Positions 1-10,349 of a stretch of DNA of 64,000 nt are shown here, piece by piece. The stretch is from Hygrophila difformis (lineage: Eukaryota > Streptophyta > Magnoliopsida > Lamiales > Acanthaceae), in contig JAOANR010000002.1 in the NCBI GenBank assembly GCA_030278955.1, forward strand, positions 8,979,982 to 9,043,981, given 5' to 3'. The position numbers and the translations under genes are program-made. The notes beneath the pieces were generated by a model. It was not told the DNA's origin. It ran no database searches and saw only the letters and a program-made list of their open reading frames with translations. Position 1 is the first letter of the stretch, and each line of letters opens with the position of its first letter.

Positions 1-122
1 AAAGAAGGGCAGAGTAGCTGGCAGAAAGTGGCCGACAAGAGAATGTGGAAAGTTGACAAAAAGCCACCTAACGCAATAATTCAAAAAGGACAATAATGTA
101 GCCGGTGGAAATTAAGGCCAAG

Positions 123-139
123 TGACGAACGCAGTGACG
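123..139 (+). promoter_or_regulatory. as-1-like paired TGACG element
   Basis: Two TGACG boxes start at 123 and 135, 12 bp apart. That is the same spacing as in the as-1 element of caulimovirus full-length-transcript promoters, which binds TGA-type bZIP factors. The second box is inside the palindrome GTGACGTCAC. The pair sits 53 bp upstream of the TATA box. In the second copy both boxes read TGACA, consistent with CpG decay. Confidence 0.65.
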
Positions 140-191
140 TCACAAGAATTTAGAGGAAGATTGGAATCCGGGGCTGAAGTCCGCGGGCGCC

Positions 192-199
192 TATAAATA
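192..199 (+). promoter_or_regulatory. TATA box of EPRV-type promoter
   Basis: TATAAATA follows a GC-rich GGGCGCC. The context is conserved in copy 2 on the minus strand (6766-6773). Transcription would be expected to start about 30 bp downstream and run rightwards, toward the LAZY/DRO1-like gene. Confidence 0.7.
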
Positions 200-925
200 A
201 AGGAGTTTGAAGCAGATGGAAGGCATCGAAAATTCCTCCCAACTCTTCAAAGTATTTGTAATATTTCTCTTTCTGCATATTTCCTTTCGAGTCTGTAAAA
301 GCATGGGGTATTTCCCCAAGAGTCTTGTATCCTCCATAAGGAACTAAGTGTCTGTCTTCTCCGTTAGGGGAAATTATGTTTAAATAATATTTTTAATATT
401 TTTTCAGTAAAATCCAGGCTTCCAAATATCCCAAATATCCCGATAATATAATTAAAACCCTTTATTCATATCTTGATACGTCCTAAGGTAGGAAACGAAA
501 TAGGACTGTGCTGTTTGTTGCTGAAGGAGCCAAGAATCGGTGAACCATCGGTCGCGACTGCGTGGTTGGAGGAAGTCCGTAAAATCCCGGAGCTTAGGAA
601 ACCCGGCAGCAAGGCGGTCAAAGCCAAGGTATGAAGCTTAGTGCTTAATTTAATTATCGGAAGCATGATGGGCTTTAATTGGACTATATTCAATGAAAAA
701 TATAAGATGGGGGTCAAAGTGTAATTGGGCAAAAGTTGAAGTCAACTGATGGGGTCAAAAATATAAATAGGCAAAAGTTGGTTGGGTCAAGTATAATTTC
801 AAAAAGTCTGAATGGCCTAAAATTGAACAAAATCTGTTTGTAATGGCCGAAAATCATAATTCAAACTTATTATGGCCCAAAAACGGAAACCACTCCTTTT
901 AGTGGCATAAAATTATCATTAACCC

Positions 926-1298
926 AAAAAAAAAAATGGTTTAGTACTTCATCTTCTTCTCTTGGATTTTTTAAGGATTCATTTGTTCTCCATATATAAC
1001 GTGCACCTTAACAATTATACCCAAATTACAAGCATGGATTTTTTTATAAAATAAATAAAAGACTACGTTCAAGAAAGGCGGCAGGAGACAATTTTGGAAC
1101 TTGAACATCCACCACTCATGCACACACCATACCACCTTGCCTAATTCAAATTTCCCCTTCTTCACTCACTATTCATTCCTCAATCCTCATTCATCCTATT
1201 TATACCTCTCTTCTCCCACCTCTTTTTGCTTGTGGGAATTTTTTTTTTTCTTTTTGTGTGCTACATTCATCCCCCTGTCCGCAATTCCTCACAAATAA
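926..1298 (+). promoter_or_regulatory. Proximal promoter and 5' UTR of the LAZY/DRO1-like gene
   Basis: Non-coding stretch between the EPRV leader and the start codon. It holds a TATA-like TATTTATA at 1197-1204, about 95 bp before the ATG, followed by a CT-rich 5' UTR (CTCTTCTCCC, then a long T run) typical of plant leaders. Confidence 0.5.
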
Positions 1299-2347
1299 AT
1301 GAAGGTAATTTGCATCATATCATACTTTCTTACAACCGAGTAGTCAGTTTCTTGGCTTCTTCTTGTAATAACTGTTCCTGTTGCTTTTAGATCTTCAATT
1401 GGATGCGCGGCCGAAGAAATGGCAACGAAGGCAGCTGCAACAAGCCCTGCCCACAGTCCATTTCCCGTAAGTCTTTTTCACCAATGCCAAAAGATCAATA
1501 TTTTAAGGACATGATAGTGTTGTAATAATATGACAATGGTTATGCAGACAATTCGACGAGGATGCATCCCTGTAATAATGACGAGTTCTCGGATTGGCCA
1601 AACGGGTTGCTTGCCATTGGCACATTTGGGAACGGCAATCTTAAAGGGGTCGAACATCCATCTAATATGGAGAAGAACGCAGCTCCAGAAGGCTCGGAAG
1701 AAGTCGACAAAGACGACATCAAAGCGCTGCTCAATAAATGCGTCGTCTTGGATGATTCAATCGACAAGTTCTTGGACAGCCTCCGTGGAGAGGAGACGAC
1801 TACGTGTGATGATTTGGTCCATAGCGGATCCAAAGATGTCCGTAAGAATAATAAAAAGGGAGGCAGCATAAGTAAAAAGTCGTTTTCGTATCTTCTTAAA
1901 AAAGCATTCCTTTGCAAAGGTGGATTCGCGCCCACTCCCATAGTTAGGGATCTACTTCCCGACCCTAAACTGGATCCCTCAAGATTGGAAAAGGTTTGGA
2001 GTACTTAGGATGTTTTTAGGCTATTTAGACATGGCTACACTTGTTTATAAAAAAATGTTGTCTGATTACTGCAGATACTAAGAGCTATGCTGCACAAGAA
2101 GATATACCCTCAAAGGCCTAGTCGGACCGCCACACCTCAGAAAAAGTATTTGGATAAGCCAGAGATCGGTAGTTACGACAAAGAGCCAGATCGTGAAGAG
2201 ACTAGTCCTAAAAGTAAATGGGACAAAACAGACTCGGAATGTGAGTACTATATGGAAAGGATTATTACATTTTTGTTAAATCTTGATGTAAGGGTTGTGC
2301 AAAGTTTAAGTTTTAACTTGGTTGCAGATATTGTCCTGGAGATATAA
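1299..2347 (+). CDS. DRO1-like: LAZY/DRO1-family (IGT) gravitropism protein, five exons
   Basis: Exons 1299-1304, 1391-1466, 1548-1993, 2075-2240 and 2328-2347 join with GT-AG introns and consistent phase into 237 codons plus TAA. The tiny first exon (ATGAAG) is a LAZY-family trait. Seen in the protein: N-terminal MKIFNWM; the IGT block FSDWPNGLLAIGTFGN at about residues 41-56; a basic-hydrophobic block near SFSYLLKKAFLCKGGF; LRAMLHKKIYPQ; and the C-terminal TDSEYIVLEI, matching the conserved CCL tail. Family knowledge: these proteins act at the plasma membrane and amyloplasts of gravity-sensing cells, bind RLD proteins through the tail and redirect PIN auxin carriers, setting root or shoot angle. 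No frame defect is seen. Which paralogue (LAZY2/3/4) is uncertain. A pararetroviral promoter points at it from upstream. Confidence 0.9.
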
Positions 2348-3020
2348 CTTGAGATCGCCATGAATTCAGGGTAATGAAATGATTCTGCACACCCCTTCTC
2401 GAACATTTTTCCAATTGAGATTTCAAACAGTTAATTTGCTGGCTGATCTGATATGCTTGTTTCGTATGGATAGAGGCAGGATGTAATAACACGGTTCGGA
2501 TCGAAGTGGTACACGTTCATGATGCCGAGGATGTGAATATTTTGTGTTTTCTTCTTTCTGTTCATGTTTCAAATGTTGGGAGTATAAAGGGCCAATGTAG
2601 ATAGAAGCAAAGCGTTCGGTAATAATGCTCTTTCGATGATAGAGGGGCAATATATTTTTGCCATGGCTTGTTGTGCAGACAGCACAATGAAATCTGATTT
2701 TGCCATGGTTGGGATTGGATCATCATTTATGTAGCTACTCTTTGCTCGAACAAGAAAGGGATTTGTCTGAGTTTACAAATGTTTTTCTCCTAGGGTCATT
2801 TGATACTTCAACATGATTGAAAATGGTTTGACACTTAAAAGAGACCCTTAGGGGACAAATTCAACAACTCCCAAATTTTGTGAATGATCCCTAAGGTTTT
2901 CTTATGCCCAGGTAGTTTCCCTTAACTTTGTTCTTGATTCTAAAAGTTTATGATCATTGAGACATGGATGGCGTGGGCAATTTGTAATTCTTTCATTACT
3001 CAAATGTCAAAACCTATAAT
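2348..3020. other. 3' UTR and plain intergenic DNA
   Basis: Follows the stop codon of the LAZY/DRO1-like gene. No exon-like ORF, terminal repeat or RNA gene is recognisable. The first few hundred bases are presumably the 3' UTR. Confidence 0.4.
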
Positions 3021-3703
3021 TAGGGTGTTATCGAGTCTCATCTGGAATAGTGGATACCCGAGCTTGACTCGACATCATTGTGGGCTATTTGATTTTGAGT
3101 TTGTATAGAGTTTCAGTTTGAGTTTGAGTAGCTTGTTTTCTTTCTTTTTTTTTTGTTCTTGTTTTTTCTTTGCTCAAGCTCGAATATCACCGAGTTCGAG
3201 CTCGAGTATCATGAGCTTGATTAAAGTTGAATTTCAATTTGATATTTAAATATTGTGGGTGATATTAGTTATTGCAAAATTAAGAATGAACCAAACTTCT
3301 TTAAAAATATACTCTGATTCTTTTTTTAATATATAATGTGATCATTTATCATTTTTTATATGTTTATAAATAAGTGAAGTATTTGTTTTTTTTTTGGTGA
3401 AATAAAGTGGGTGGTTAAGTAGGGAAATGACATACTGAAAGGGAAAATGGGAGGAACTAGAGGATTTTTAAAGAAACTTGTCAAAGTGAAAGTGGACAAT
3501 AAATTAAAAAAATAAAAAGAGTAAGTATTAAAAATATAAAATATATGAAAAATTAAAAAAGGAGTCGAGTACTCAATACTCAACGAGTATCATATCTTTG
3601 CACTCGAGTTCGAGTTCGATACTCGATTTAATACTCGACCTGACTTGAATTTTTTGAGTTCGAGTCGAGTTCGAGTACGTACTCTGCTCATTAATCACTC
3701 CTA
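3021..3703. repeat. Possible decayed hAT-type element rich in GAGTTCGAG/CTCGAG
   Basis: The region starts TAGGGTGTTAT and ends ATTAATCACTCCTA, giving weak terminal inverted repeats (TAGG-GTG against TAGGAGTG). Many GAGTTCGAG, CTCGAG and GAGTACTC blocks sit inside both ends and could pair across the element. The flanking 8-mers (CCTATAAT and GTTTGGAT) do not match, so the limits are unproven. Confidence 0.3.
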
Positions 3704-3780
3704 GTTTGGATAGATTTGATTTGATTGGGCGTGTATTTCAAATTTTCAATTTTGGATAGATAGATTGAAGTGGCTTTGAT

Positions 3781-4105
3781 TAGGGGTGTTAATTTCAGGT
3801 TTCGGGTCGTGTTTGTGTCGTACTCGTGTCAAGTTGGTCGAGTTGTGTTTCAGGTTTCACAGGTGCGGATCGTATTCATGTCGAGTGTTGAGTAAGGGTA
3901 TAATACAAAATTTATAATACTGAACACGATCCGAAACCCGAAATGAACCTGAAATACCAAACCCGAACAAGACCTGAAAATTTTTAGGTCGGATTTCGTG
4001 TCAACCTTGTTACAGAAATAAAAAAAATGACTAAACCCAAAACTGTAATATTTTCGTGTCGGTCGGGTGCGTGTTTTCGGGCCGTGTCTAAAATTGACAC
4101 CCCTA
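3781..4105. mobile_element. hAT-type MITE, 325 bp
   Basis: Terminal inverted repeats TAGGGGTGTTAATTT and, at the other end, AAATTGACACCCCTA. Flanking 8-mers are GCTTTGAT (3773-3780) and GATTTGAT (4106-4113), 7 of 8 identical, as expected for a hAT 8-bp target duplication. The interior is self-complementary in parts (GGTTTCGGGT and ACCCGAAA). There is no coding capacity. Confidence 0.7.
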
Positions 4106-4246
4106 GATTTGATCTGTAGTTGTGTGGGTAGGCTTGGGCACGATTTTGAGTAGAATTGTGAAGGGTAAATTTCATTTTTTTTTGAGGAGCCACTGAAGGC
4201 CTGGGAAAAGGTAAATTTCATTTGGGTAAGAGATTTCTAGCTGAGT

Positions 4247-4373
4247 GCATTCTTTTTTCTTTTCTTTTTTTTTTCGGGGTGTGTATACCGGGTGACATTG
4301 AAAGATTGCATATCTCAAAGCATACATAAGGGCTTGAACCCACGACCTTTGCTTAAACTGTCAGAGCCCAGTA
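4247..4373 (-). mobile_element. SINE-like retroposon candidate
   Basis: On the minus strand GGGTTCAAGCC matches a Pol III B box (GGTTCRANNCC). It lies about 85 bp upstream of an A-rich tail seen as T/C tracts at 4247-4275. A degenerate A-box-like GGGCTCTGACAG lies upstream. Target duplications were not identified, so this is tentative. Confidence 0.35.
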
Positions 4374-4390
4374 GATAGATAATAGATAGA

Positions 4391-4668
4391 TATCTAGAAA
4401 AAATAAAGGAATAGAGTTATGTAGAAATATCTATAAAAATATTTAAATATTTGTAATGTATTTTATTTCTAGAATTATGCCTTAACAATATTCAAGATAC
4501 GTTGGCTATCCTATGAATAAGGGTGAGCACATATTCTAGAAAAAATAAAAGAATAGAGTTGTGTAGTAATATCCATAAAAATATTTAAATATTAAAATGT
4601 ATTAATATTATTTCTAGAATTATGTATCAATAATATTGAAGATACATTGGCTATCCTATAAATAGGGC
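4391..4668 (+). repeat. Tandem duplication, two ~140-bp units
   Basis: Units starting near 4391 and 4532 both run from TCTAGAAAAAATAAA through AAAATATTTAAATATT and TTTCTAGAATTATG to TTGGCTATCCTATAAATA. The second ends in a TATA-like TATAAATA (4656-4663) followed by a purine-rich stretch. This could be a duplicated copia-type LTR fragment; no matching internal region is seen. Confidence 0.5.
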
Positions 4669-4744
4669 TAAGAGAGGGAGTAAGTGGTGTGGAAAAGTGA
4701 GAAAGAGTGCTAGGTGTGTACGCTAAAGAGGTAAAGAAAAATAG

Positions 4745-5006
4745 TACAACCTCCGATTTTTTTTAAGTGATCCATTAGCATAGTAGTTACTATTCATTAA
4801 GTAACTTTGATCAATTTTTTTTAGCATAGTTATATAAGATAAAACATAGTAAAGTGAGATCTTGTTAGATTCATATAATCACGTACTTTTATAATATTAT
4901 TTTTTTATAATTTTTACTTATGTATAATTTGAGTTGACATTTAAAAATCTGTATTAGACTGCGTGACATGCATGATGGGTGCACTTAAAAAAGAACAAAG
5001 GAAGTA
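4745..5006. mobile_element. Stowaway-like (Tc1/mariner) MITE
   Basis: The ends are imperfect inverted repeats flanked by TA: left TACAACCTCCGATTTTTTTT followed by AAGTG, right (reversed) TACTTCCTTTGTTCTTTTTT followed by AAGTG. The CTCC-type terminus, the AAGTG block, the ~260-bp length and the TA dinucleotides fit Stowaway elements. The interior is AT-rich and non-coding. Confidence 0.55.
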
Positions 5007-5317
5007 AGTGGGTACGGTGAACAATATAGTAATTCTATAGATATTAATAAAAGTTTTTTCTTTTTTTTTTTTTAAATTTTTCAGTTAAAACTTAGTTTGT
5101 TAAGTTCTTAGCACACTTGTGTTAATTTTACTATATGGTCGGCTTTGTGGTCTGACTAATATATGGTTAGTTATACCGCCTGAATGATATTTGGTTGGTA
5201 CTGTCATCTAAGTATTATTGTGCACTAACAATTAATAACTTTATAAACTAACCAATATCAAAGAATTGATGTAGTTTGAGTAAATTGTCATAGCTCTATA
5301 GTGGGTGTGTTTTGCAG
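5007..5317. other. AT-rich intergenic stretch, nothing recognised
   Basis: AT-rich sequence with several TGGTTAGT/GGTTGGT-like words. No ORF of substance, terminal repeats or RNA gene seen. It ends in a splice-acceptor-like TTTTGCAG at 5310-5317, immediately before the exonuclease relic. Confidence 0.4.
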
Positions 5318-5627
5318 CATCGGGATTGATGTTGACGTCGACAAACTGTATGGACACCATGGCTTGTGCGTAAGGTGTTCAGTGGACCTCAAGCACTTTT
5401 CCAAACTCAGCGCACTAGAGTTGAATGATGGCAATGGGATGATCCTTTATGGGAACCAAATTGGGAAGCCATTCAGTGTCGAGGCCCACCAGAACTTTTC
5501 CGACGATGATAGAACTGTCGCACATAAAGTTGGATATCCAATGGTCAACATGAATCGCTTTCTTAGCCATTGTCACAAAAATTGGCCTATTGTAGAATGG
5601 CAGTGGCGGGTAAAATTGGCTCATTGA
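5318..5627. pseudogene. WRN-like 3'-5' exonuclease relic, two halves tail-to-tail
   Basis: The minus strand from 5624 to about 5430 encodes a stretch with VGLDTEWLPN followed by HPIAIIQL. This fits the DEDD-exonuclease ExoI motif region of plant Werner-syndrome-like exonucleases (a D-x-E pair, then an IQL strand). The plus strand from 5318 to about 5415 encodes IGIDVDVDKLYGHHGL and then SVDL. That fits the following ExoII part of the same domain. The two halves of one domain therefore lie in opposite orientation and meet near 5415-5430. The plus-strand half starts after an acceptor-like TTTTGCAG. Neither strand carries a whole domain, so this is a rearranged pseudogene. Assignment is from motif recognition only. 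Confidence 0.6.
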
Positions 5628-5640
5628 GAATTTGACAACG

Positions 5641-6041
5641 ATTGAAAGAATCTCTAAAAATTTTCAATTATAATTATTATATATACATATAGAAGTTCCC
5701 ATAGTTATCATTTAAATTTCGGAGATGTGAATAAGGTAACTTAATATAAATATAGTAATAATACCTTAATTAAGTGTTTGTTTGAAGATTAATTAGTTGT
5801 ACTAGAGATAGTAAATTAGATTAGATTGTCATTAAAAAGGTATTCTCTGTCTATATAAAAGGAAGTTCATGATCAATCCTCCTTTTTCCTTTTTGTGAGT
5901 TTGCCGCTTTCGAATGCGAAGATATCTGTAAGATAATAATGATCACATCAGAAGTGTAGAGTGCAACTGAGATTTGTATCTTTCATTTGAAATATTGGCG
6001 AGCGACTTTCCCCTTATTTTTACACGTGGTTATTATTATTT
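5641..6041. other. Intergenic, possible LTR-like promoter fragment
   Basis: AT-rich stretch containing TATATAAAA (5852-5860) followed by a pyrimidine-rich block (CTCCTTTTTCCTTTTTG) and TTTGTATCTTTCATTTG, reminiscent of a small LTR R region. No paired copy, PBS or target duplication was found. Confidence 0.3.
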
Positions 6042-6553
6042 GGACTAATTACTAAAATAGGCCATGAGAAGGCACCATTTCTAATTTTGGGCCATTAAAA
6101 CTTCATTTTTGATTTTAAGCCATTAGAAACCAACTTTGACCAAATCAAGGCCATTAGACTTTTTCAAATTACCATTGACCCTAACAACTTTTGTTTTATT
6201 ATACTTTAACCTCAACAGTTGACTTTCCAACTTTAGCCTTATTCCCCTTTGACCCCAACTTTAGATTTTTCATTTAATTTAGTCCAATAACAGCCATCAT
6301 GCTTCCGATAATAAAATTAAGCACTAAACTCCATACCTTGGGTTTGACCGCCTTGCTGTCGGGTTTCTCAAGCTCCGGGATTTTACGGACTTTCTCCAAC
6401 CACGCAGCCGCAACCGATGGTTCACCGATTCTTGTCTCCTTCAGCAGTAAACAACACAATCCTATTTCGTTTCCTACCTTAGGGTGTAACAAGGTTTGGG
6501 GTAAAGGGTTTTAACTATATATCGAAATATTTAGAAAATTTGGAAGCCTGAAT

Positions 6554-6842
6554 TTTATTGAAGAATTATTAAAAAAATTATTCAAACATAATTTCCCCTA
6601 ATGGAGAAGACAGACACTTAGCTCCTCATGGAGGAAGCAAGACTCTTGGGGATGCACCCCATACTATTACAGACACAAAAGGAAATTTGCAGAAAGAGAA
6701 ATATTACAAATGTTTTGAAGAGTTGGGAGGATTTTTCGATGCCTTCCATCTGCTTCAAATGTCTCTATTTATAGGCGCCCGCGGACTTCAATTGCGGACT
6801 CCAAATTTTCTCTAATGCATTGTGATGTCACTGCGTTTGTCA
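6554..6842 (-). promoter_or_regulatory. EPRV promoter, TATA box and poly(A) signal, copy 2
   Basis: On the minus strand two TGACA boxes (6842-6838 and 6830-6826), 12 bp apart, occupy the place of the as-1-like pair of copy 1. TATAAATA follows at 6773-6766. A leader resembling copy 1 then leads to AATAAA at 6559-6554, about 200 bp past the TATA. A poly(A) signal just downstream of the promoter gives the terminally redundant transcript typical of pararetroviruses. Confidence 0.6.
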
Positions 6843-7228
6843 CACGCTTTGGATTCCAGCTGGTTACATTATTGATGAATTATTAATCTTGGGTGGCATC
6901 TTTTGTCAACTTTCCACCTTTTTTTGTCGGCCACTAACTGCCAACTACTCCATACTTGCTTTGTCGGCCTTTAATTATTGTGTATTGCCGACGCCCCTTT
7001 TTCTCTTACATCCAGCTGTTCTCACTTTGGTTTGTGAAAGTTTTTTGGATGTTTCTTCCCCTTTTCTTGTTCGGATCCGGATTTCTTCTAAGTTACCCAA
7101 ATCTTTGTGCCGAATAGGGGTTTTTCCTGTTCTGCGCAATATGGGCATATACGGTTCTCCCATTGGCCAACATGCATCATATTGCATGCTTTTCTTCTGG
7201 TTGACTCTGTTGCTGGCAACTTATTTTC

Positions 7229-8314
7229 CTAGATGAGTAGTCTTTTCTTTTCGAAAGAGGTTTCCGCAAACTCCGTACTTTTCCCTGTTAAAGAATTAAC
7301 CAGGAACGATCCATTTAAATTATTGGAAAAGATTTTAAATGGATATTTGACCTTTTCCATCTCTGTGAGACAAACAAAAAATCCCCATGCTCGTCTGGTG
7401 GAGATCTCATCTTCACTGATGGAAGATATCAATGGTGCCTTGTCATCAATGGACTTGGCTCTGTTGAACCCTATCATATCAGGCCTTTGTAATTTAATAA
7501 AATGAAAGACCGGGTATGAACCTTTTCCAATGATTTCTGGTGCTGCTGAGATAAACTTAAGTTCCAAAATATCTCCTCTTTGGAGTTGCGGGTTGTTCTG
7601 CCATGATTCATGCACCACACTACTTATCCATCCCGGGAGTTTTTCTATCTCCGGGAACCCTGGTGATGTAGTATGAACAGATGCCAATGAGCCAAAATCA
7701 TACCACTTTCGAACCTCTTCTGGCTTTGATCCCTCGAGCATTCAGACCTTGTTGTATCTTCCGGATGTTTCGATCACCGTCTTGCTGGGGTTAATTCCCT
7801 TTTTGGAAACCAATTGTGCCCATTTTCCTTGGTAGTCCAGTCAGGATGTAGAAATGACCTTCTCTTCTGAATTAACCTTAGAGGTGCCTGTCATTGGCCT
7901 AAGGTTAATTTCTTCCTCTTTTACCCCAGAGGCAGTGGGTTGACTTGAACTTTTGGAAATGTGACTTTCCTCTTGCTCAACATTTTTGTCGATATCCGAC
8001 GATGGTTCCTTTGAAGCAGTGCTTGAATCTGCTTCTTCATATGTGACCCACTTAGCTTTTTGGGCACATTTCTCTTTGTTTACCAGGGAGGCTGATGCCT
8101 TCCTGATTGGCTCTAATACTGTTTCCCATAGCGCTGTCCTTGCTATATGGGAGGTTCGTATATTGTTGCGGACCATGTCCACATCGCTCTGTTGTATTTG
8201 GCCAGCTATTCGTGCATTGATCTCGAGCTGTCCAAAATGCTTTGATAGCTCCTCTAGGTTTTCTCTGAGGTGCCTGAATCTCGTTATGATGGAATCTGCT
8301 TCAAATGCTTCCAT
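7229..8314 (-). pseudogene. EPRV downstream ORF, transactivator position
   Basis: Two open blocks, 8314-7841 (157 codons) and 7741-7229 (170 codons), lie after RNase H and before the promoter. That is the position of the transactivator/viroplasmin gene in several caulimovirid genera. The first block begins MEAFEAD, is helical and charged, and ends in a Ser/Glu/Lys-rich stretch. The second has Trp-rich patches (KWYDFGSLASV, PGWISSVVHESW) and a GFFVCL strand. The gap between them stays readable except for a stop or frameshift around 7840 and a TGA just before 7741. No transactivator motif can be confirmed by eye, so the role is inferred from position only. Confidence 0.5.
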
Positions 8315-8348
8315 CTCTCGTCAAGAAATCTTAACATTTTTTTTCTTC

Positions 8349-10349
8349 TCAAAAAAAAATATCATAAGTATAATATTGACATTCAGCTTGCCATCTGATA
8401 ATACGAGCTTTTTCAATTTTTGATTCAAGTTTATTTTTTAAAAAAGCCTTAACATTAGTATTATCAACCTTTAATACAAATTTCTTTGCAAGTAAGAATA
8501 AAGGCCATTTTCTAAATGTTTTCCATACTGCAAAGAATTCCTTCTCGTTAATATGCCAAAGTTTCGCTTGTTGTTCAGTGAACAACCCTCCTGTGTATCT
8601 ACAGGTTCTTGACCCGTAGTTGTTTTTCTCATGAGCACTCCTGCCAATCGAAAATCATTGGCGTCTGTGTAGACTACCAGCTCATCCTCATCTTGAGGTA
8701 TCGCGAGTTTTGGCAAGCTATTGCAAACTTGCTTTAGTTCACGAATTCTCTGGGTATGGATTTCTTCCCATTTCCATCTAGAGCTTTCAGTCTCTTTCAG
8801 GAGTGATCTAAAATCCTTTTTATATTTTGCAAGGTCTTTTATAAACATACCTGCAAAATTTACAACTCCCAAGAAACTCTGAAGTTGTTTCTTATCTTTT
8901 AATATGTTAGGAAAATTGCGAATTTTCTCCACAATGTGTTCCTGTAATTCTATCCCTGCATCATCAATTTGAACTCCTAAGAATTCAATTTTGTTAGCAG
9001 CAATAGTAGCCTTTTTCTCAGAGAGAACAAGACCTTCCCTGTGACACGCATCTGAAAATATTTCAAGATGTTTAATATGTTCTTTAATATTTCGAGATGC
9101 AATCAGAATGTCATCTATGTAGACGAACATGAACTCTAGATAATCCTTAAATAGATTATCCATCTTTTTTTGGAATATCCGAGGGGCATTAGAAAGCCCC
9201 ATTGGCATAACATTCCAAATATATTGCCCTTGTGGGGTGGAGAATGCTGTGAATTTCTTCGACTCATTCTCCATCTTAATCTGATAGAAACCAGATTTGC
9301 AATCAAATTTAGAAAACACTTTAGCACATTTGATGCAATCAATTAAGTGTTCTCTACTCGGAATGTAATAACCATCAAACTGTATTATTTTATTAATACC
9401 TTGATAGTTTATTACCAACCTGGGTTTACCTCTTTTTATTTCACCGTGGTTTCTTACCAAGAATCCAGGGCTACTATAAGCTGAGACTCCAGGCTCGATG
9501 AGTTTAAGATCGATATGCTCATTGATGATTTGCTGCATATCTTTCTTATCCTGCATATTCATTAAGATGGGTTTATATCGAACATACTCATATTTATATT
9601 GTTCTTTTACATGTAGAGTAGCTTCGATCTTATTTTTATCCCACCATGCCAGAGGATTCTCGTTAAAGTTTCTCTGGATAAGTCTTTTGACATTTTCGAG
9701 GGACAATTTAGTTTCCTCATCAATGTCTAATGAAGTTATATTTAATGACTTCATTTCCTGAATTGCTTCTTTGAGGTTTATAATTTCCTCAATAGAAGCT
9801 TTATCGAATCCTTGCTGTCTAAAAGACAACAAAGCCTTACCAAACTTTCTTTTATCCTGCATTTTTGGATGGGTTAGTTTGGCATCATTATCACCACGTT
9901 TGCTGCTAAATAATATAGGCATTAACCTGTTGAATGCCTTTTCTCTGCGCAACACCTGTATCTCATTTCCACAACTTGTGGTAAATATTAACAAATTTCT
10001 TTCGTTATCTTGAACGTATTTTGTAAGGGATTGTATGAAATTATTTCCTAACAAAATATCTGCTCCTGTATCATGAAAGTAAATAGGAGGCGTTTTAACC
10101 TTATACCAAGTGTACCAAATGCTTCTCCAATCATGATATTGGCCTGTCGAATACCCTTATTTAGTACCAAGATTTTTTGGGAAAAACCTCTTCCTGCAAT
10201 GGTAATGATTCCATAGCTTCGCTAGGGAAAATTCCTGGTTTTGCCGTGCAAATACCTGATCCTGAATCAATATAAGCTGCAAAATATTCTGACTTATATT
10301 GTTCATATATTATCCATACCGAGATATAAATGGAAAATGGACTTGTCAT
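8349..10349 (-). pseudogene. EPRV protease-RT-RNase H region, frameshifted
   Basis: The block at 10349-10161 carries the retropepsin signature YIDSGSG. The protease frame then changes twice, near 10165-10190 and 10080-10120. The 527-codon block 10054-8471 holds the rest of the protease and the RT: FSKFDCKSGFYQI (first catalytic Asp, about residue 251) and YIDD (residues 312-315), then connection and the first RNase H Asp in VVYTDAND (about residue 464). A further frameshift lies near 8590. Block 8585-8349 continues RNase H with NEKEFFAVWK and VDNTNVKAFL. The C-terminal RNase H motif is missing: the frame ends in a poly(T)/poly(A) tract near 8350. Catalytic residues of RT look intact, but the gene cannot be translated as a unit. 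Confidence 0.85.

Larger units (their letters stand above)
1..925 (+). mobile_element. EPRV promoter/leader segment, copy 1 (truncated by window edge)
   Basis: This segment is homologous over its whole length to the reverse complement of about 6042-6975, which lies at the 3' end of the pararetrovirus copy described below. Shared landmarks are paired TGACG boxes, a GGCGCCTATAAATA TATA region, a leader with the pyrimidine-rich TCTTTCTGCA block, and a following tract of degenerate 25-30 bp phrases of the form ATGGCC-AAAAT. The body of this copy would lie left of the window. The shared end falls at about 925, where the host promoter of the next gene begins. The identity as pararetroviral is inferred from copy 2; the homology itself is seen directly. 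Confidence 0.65.

Noticed and set aside
466..732. 88-codon minus-strand frame, mirrored by 6299-6514 in the second EPRV copy
   Set aside because: It lies in the leader of both copies, on the antisense strand, with no conserved domain. The sense strand has a similar frame (6492-6274), but copy 1 has a stop in it.
1540..1941. 133-codon antisense frame over the LAZY/DRO1-like gene
   Set aside because: Fully overlapped by exon 3, whose protein has clear IGT-family motifs; the antisense product has none.
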